From Holophagaceae bacterium (GTDB taxonomy: Bacteria; Acidobacteriota; Holophagae; Holophagales; Holophagaceae): a stretch of DNA of 7,148 nt. Location: the NCBI GenBank assembly GCA_003538615.1, contig DPRT01000170.1, forward strand, positions 2,790-9,937, written 5' to 3'. Within the stretch, counting starts at the first letter, position 1, and each line of letters starts with the position of its first letter. Of this stretch, positions 5,174 through 7,148 are shown piece after piece. The position numbers and the translations under genes are program-made. A model generated the notes under the pieces. That model had not been told where the DNA came from. It made no database searches and saw nothing but the letters and a program-made list of their open reading frames with translations.

Positions 5174-6934
5174 ATGAACTTCCTGTCCAAGTACCTCTCC
5201 TGGACCGCCGGGGCCCTCGCCCTGCTCGTCGCCCTGATCTTCGCCATGCCGGGCGGCAAGGTCCGCGGCTTCGACGCCGCGGGCTTCAGCAGCCTGCCCA
5301 TCCTGGAGGGCGGGCGCGTCAAGCCGCTGGACTCCGTGGCCCGCAACTCCCTGCTGGTGATCCACAGCCGCCAGGGCTTCCGCCACGACGGCCGCATGGT
5401 CGGTCCCAATGAGTGGATCCTCGACGTGATGTTCCGGCCCCAGGTGGCCGACCAGCAGCGGATCTTCGTCATCGACGACCTCGACGTGCTGGGCCTCATC
5501 GGCGCCAAGCAGACCAAGAGCCGGAACTACTTCAGCTTCGCGGACCTGTCCTCCCACCTGGAGGAGATCCAGAAGCAGGCCCAGACCGCCCAGCCCATCG
5601 CGCCCCAGCAGCGGACCCGCTTCCAGAGCGCCATCGTCAACCTCTTCGACCGGGTCTACCTCTACTACAAGCTGCGGAACACCCTCCAACTGGCCGGTTC
5701 GCCCGGCCTGGGCTGGGAGCTCCAGTCCCTCGGAGATGCCGAAGCCCCCGCCCGGCACAATGATCTGACGCAGCTCGGGGCCTTCCGCATCCTGCCCCCC
5801 CAGTCCAGCGCCACTCCCGATGCCTGGCTGAACGTGGGTGAAGGCCTCGGCGCCGCGGCCGCGGGCCAGGGCCTCCATCCGGCCCTGACACCCCTCGCCC
5901 GCATCAACCAGGCCTATGTCACCAACGATGGCGCCGCCTTCAATCAGGCCCTGGCGGACCTGAAGGGCATCGCCGCCACCCTGAAGCCGGCCGCCGTGAG
6001 CCACGCCGGCAATGAGCTCGCCTTCAACCGCGCCCAGCCCTTCTTCGTGGGGTTGTCCATCTACTTCGTGGCCTTCCTCGTCCTCTGCGTCTCGTGGATC
6101 TGGAAGCCGGAAGTCCTGCGCCCCACGGCCTACGCCCTGCTTCTCTCGGGCGCCGTGATCCACACCCTGGGCCTGGCCGCGCGCGTGATCATCCAGGGCC
6201 GCCCGCCCGTGACCAACCTCTACTCCTCCGCGGTCTTCGTGGGCTGGGGCGCCGTGATCCTCGGCCTCATCATCGAGCGGATGTACCGCAAGGGCTTCGG
6301 CACCGCCGTGGCCGCCGCCGCAGGCTTCGCCTCCCTCATCGTGGCCCAGAACCTGGGCACCGAAGGCGACACCATGGAGATGATGCGGGCCGTGCTGGAC
6401 TCCAACTTCTGGCTGGCCACCCACGTGGTGACCATCACCATCGGCTATTCCGGCATGTTCCTGGCCGGTGCCATCGCCATCGGCTACGCCATCCGGAAGC
6501 ACTTCGCCAAGCCGGATGCGGAGACCGACAAGGCCCTGGCGGACATGGCCTACGGCATCATCTGCTTCGCCCTCTTCTTCAGCTTCGTGGGCACCGTCCT
6601 GGGCGGCATCTGGGCCGACCAGTCCTGGGGCCGGTTCTGGGGCTGGGATCCCAAGGAGAACGGCGCCCTGCTGATCGTGCTCTGGTGCGCCATCATCCTG
6701 CATGCGCGCTGGGCCGGCTATGTGCGTGACCGGGGCCTCATGGTCATGGCCATCTTCGGCAACGTCATCACCGCCTGCTCCTGGTTCGGCGTGAACATGC
6801 TGGGCGTGGGGCTCCACTCCTACGGGTTCATGGACCAGGCCTTCTGGGCCCTCATGGGCTTCTGCATGAGCCAGCTGCTCTTTATGGCCATCTGCGCCGC
6901 GCCCGCCCGGTTCTGGGCGGAAAAACCGCGTTGA
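5174..6934 (+). CDS. ccsA: CcsA: System II cytochrome c haem lyase component with long N-terminal extension
   Basis: The 586-residue membrane protein carries the haem-binding WWD signature WADQSWGRFWGWDPKE (residues 480-495). His330, His417, His510 and His548 lie in or beside membrane helices; CcsA proteins use such histidines to hold haem on both sides of the membrane. With ResB it would form the complex that joins haem to CXXCH motifs outside the membrane. The CcsA core occupies about residues 289-580, with roughly eight or nine helices. Before it come one helix (11-25) and a soluble region of about 260 residues containing LPILEGGRVKPLDSVAR (41-57), reminiscent of the 'GR.KP.DT.AR' segment in Bacteroidetes and Campylobacterota CcsA/CcsBA proteins. 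Its length is well above that of a minimal CcsA (about 220-400). The gene follows resB by one base and ends before a strong terminator. Confidence 0.92.
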   Translation: MNFLSKYLSWTAGALALLVALIFAMPGGKVRGFDAAGFSSLPILEGGRVKPLDSVARNSLLVIHSRQGFRHDGRMVGPNEWILDVMFRPQVADQQRIFVIDDLDVLGLIGAKQTKSRNYFSFADLSSHLEEIQKQAQTAQPIAPQQRTRFQSAIVNLFDRVYLYYKLRNTLQLAGSPGLGWELQSLGDAEAPARHNDLTQLGAFRILPPQSSATPDAWLNVGEGLGAAAAGQGLHPALTPLARINQAYVTNDGAAFNQALADLKGIAATLKPAAVSHAGNELAFNRAQPFFVGLSIYFVAFLVLCVSWIWKPEVLRPTAYALLLSGAVIHTLGLAARVIIQGRPPVTNLYSSAVFVGWGAVILGLIIERMYRKGFGTAVAAAAGFASLIVAQNLGTEGDTMEMMRAVLDSNFWLATHVVTITIGYSGMFLAGAIAIGYAIRKHFAKPDAETDKALADMAYGIICFALFFSFVGTVLGGIWADQSWGRFWGWDPKENGALLIVLWCAIILHARWAGYVRDRGLMVMAIFGNVITACSWFGVNMLGVGLHSYGFMDQAFWALMGFCMSQLLFMAICAAPARFWAEKPR

Positions 6935-6978
6935 TACTCTCCGGGGGTTCCGCGCTCCGCGCATCCCCGGACCCCCGC

Positions 6979-7012
6979 GAAGAAGCCCGGCAAAGCCGGG
7001 CTTCTTCTTTTT
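6979..7012 (+). terminator. Rho-independent terminator of the cytochrome maturation operon
   Basis: A perfect 13-bp stem (6979-6991 pairing with 6995-7007) closes on an AAA loop and is followed by five T residues (7008-7012), 44 bases after the ccsA stop. The T-tract is on the plus strand, so it serves the lipoprotein-resB-ccsA transcript. On the minus strand the hairpin is followed by GC-rich sequence, so it would be a weaker stop for the converging murD. Confidence 0.95.
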
Positions 7013-7043
7013 GGCCGCACCGTTGAACAGGATGTGGATGGGA

Positions 7044-7148
7044 TCAGGCGCCGGCCCAGGCGCGGACCAGGGCTTCGAAGCGCTCGCCCCGCTGCTCGAA
7101 GTTGTCGAACTGGTCGAAGCTGGCGCAGGCGGGGCTCAGCACCACCTG
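7044..7148 (-). CDS. murD: MurD, UDP-N-acetylmuramoyl-L-alanine:D-glutamate ligase, C-terminal fragment (cut by window edge)
   Basis: The last 34 codons on the minus strand read [20 protein letters not shown], then [14 protein letters not shown] and a stop. The [17 protein letters not shown] signature is the hallmark of the MurD C-terminal domain. This enzyme adds D-glutamate to the muramoyl-alanine nucleotide in cytoplasmic peptidoglycan precursor synthesis, using ATP. The catalytic and ATP-binding domains lie beyond the window. Only a short tail (ALVRAWAGA) follows the conserved part, normal for the family. It converges on the ccs operon, with 109 bases between the two stop codons. Confidence 0.88.
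   Translation of the reverse strand, partial: QVVLSPACASFDQFDNFEQRGERFEALVRAWAGA

Noticed and set aside
4955..6964. 669-codon open frame on the minus strand, opposite ccsA
   Set aside because: It is antisense to a clear CcsA/ResB coding region and its Gly/His/Glu/Ala-rich composition is what the complement of GC-rich membrane protein codons gives. No domain or ribosome binding site is evident.
6941..6977. Possible second hairpin (CGGGGGT pairing with ACCCCCG) after ccsA
   Set aside because: The stem is only 7 bp with a 22-base loop and no T-tract; the perfect hairpin right after it explains termination.

Overview
This is a GC-rich bacterial window that is almost entirely coding, with short spacers and ordinary chromosomal genes. 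GC-rich codon use, a long-form aromatic amino acid hydroxylase with a short pterin dehydratase, and a System II cytochrome c maturation operon with a long CcsA would fit Acidobacteriota such as the Geothrix/Holophaga group. That placement is inference from remembered family features and was not searched.

Layout. At the left edge (1-80, minus) is the N-terminus of a zinc-type alcohol dehydrogenase with a good ribosome binding site. From 184 to about 570 (plus) lie the remains of a GNAT N-acetyltransferase: its beginning and its acetyl-CoA-binding half are joined out of frame with the middle missing. A TrmH/SpoU-family RNA methyltransferase (573-1358, minus) diverges, across a 74-bp spacer holding two small palindromes, from an aromatic amino acid hydroxylase (1433-3040, plus). 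The hydroxylase overlaps a 4a-hydroxytetrahydrobiopterin dehydratase (3037-3282) by ATGA. Together these two make a monooxygenase and the enzyme that starts recycling its pterin cofactor.

After a 68-bp spacer comes a tight plus-strand cluster: a predicted lipoprotein with a His-rich linker (3351-4019), a ResB/Ccs1-like protein (4012-5172) and a long CcsA haem-handling protein (5174-6934). The first two start with TTG, the first pair overlaps by 8 bases and the second pair is 1 base apart. ResB and CcsA form the haem export and cytochrome c synthetase complex of System II, and the lipoprotein is a candidate accessory factor. A perfect 13-bp hairpin with a T-tract (6979-7012) closes the operon. 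The right edge holds the C-terminus of MurD on the minus strand (7044-7148), converging on that terminator.

No mobile element, CRISPR array, tRNA or rRNA was seen, and no gene-free stretch exceeds 300 bases. The points most worth a second look are the His-rich lipoprotein in the cytochrome maturation operon, the unusual architecture of the hydroxylase, the long N-terminal extension of CcsA and the decayed acetyltransferase.
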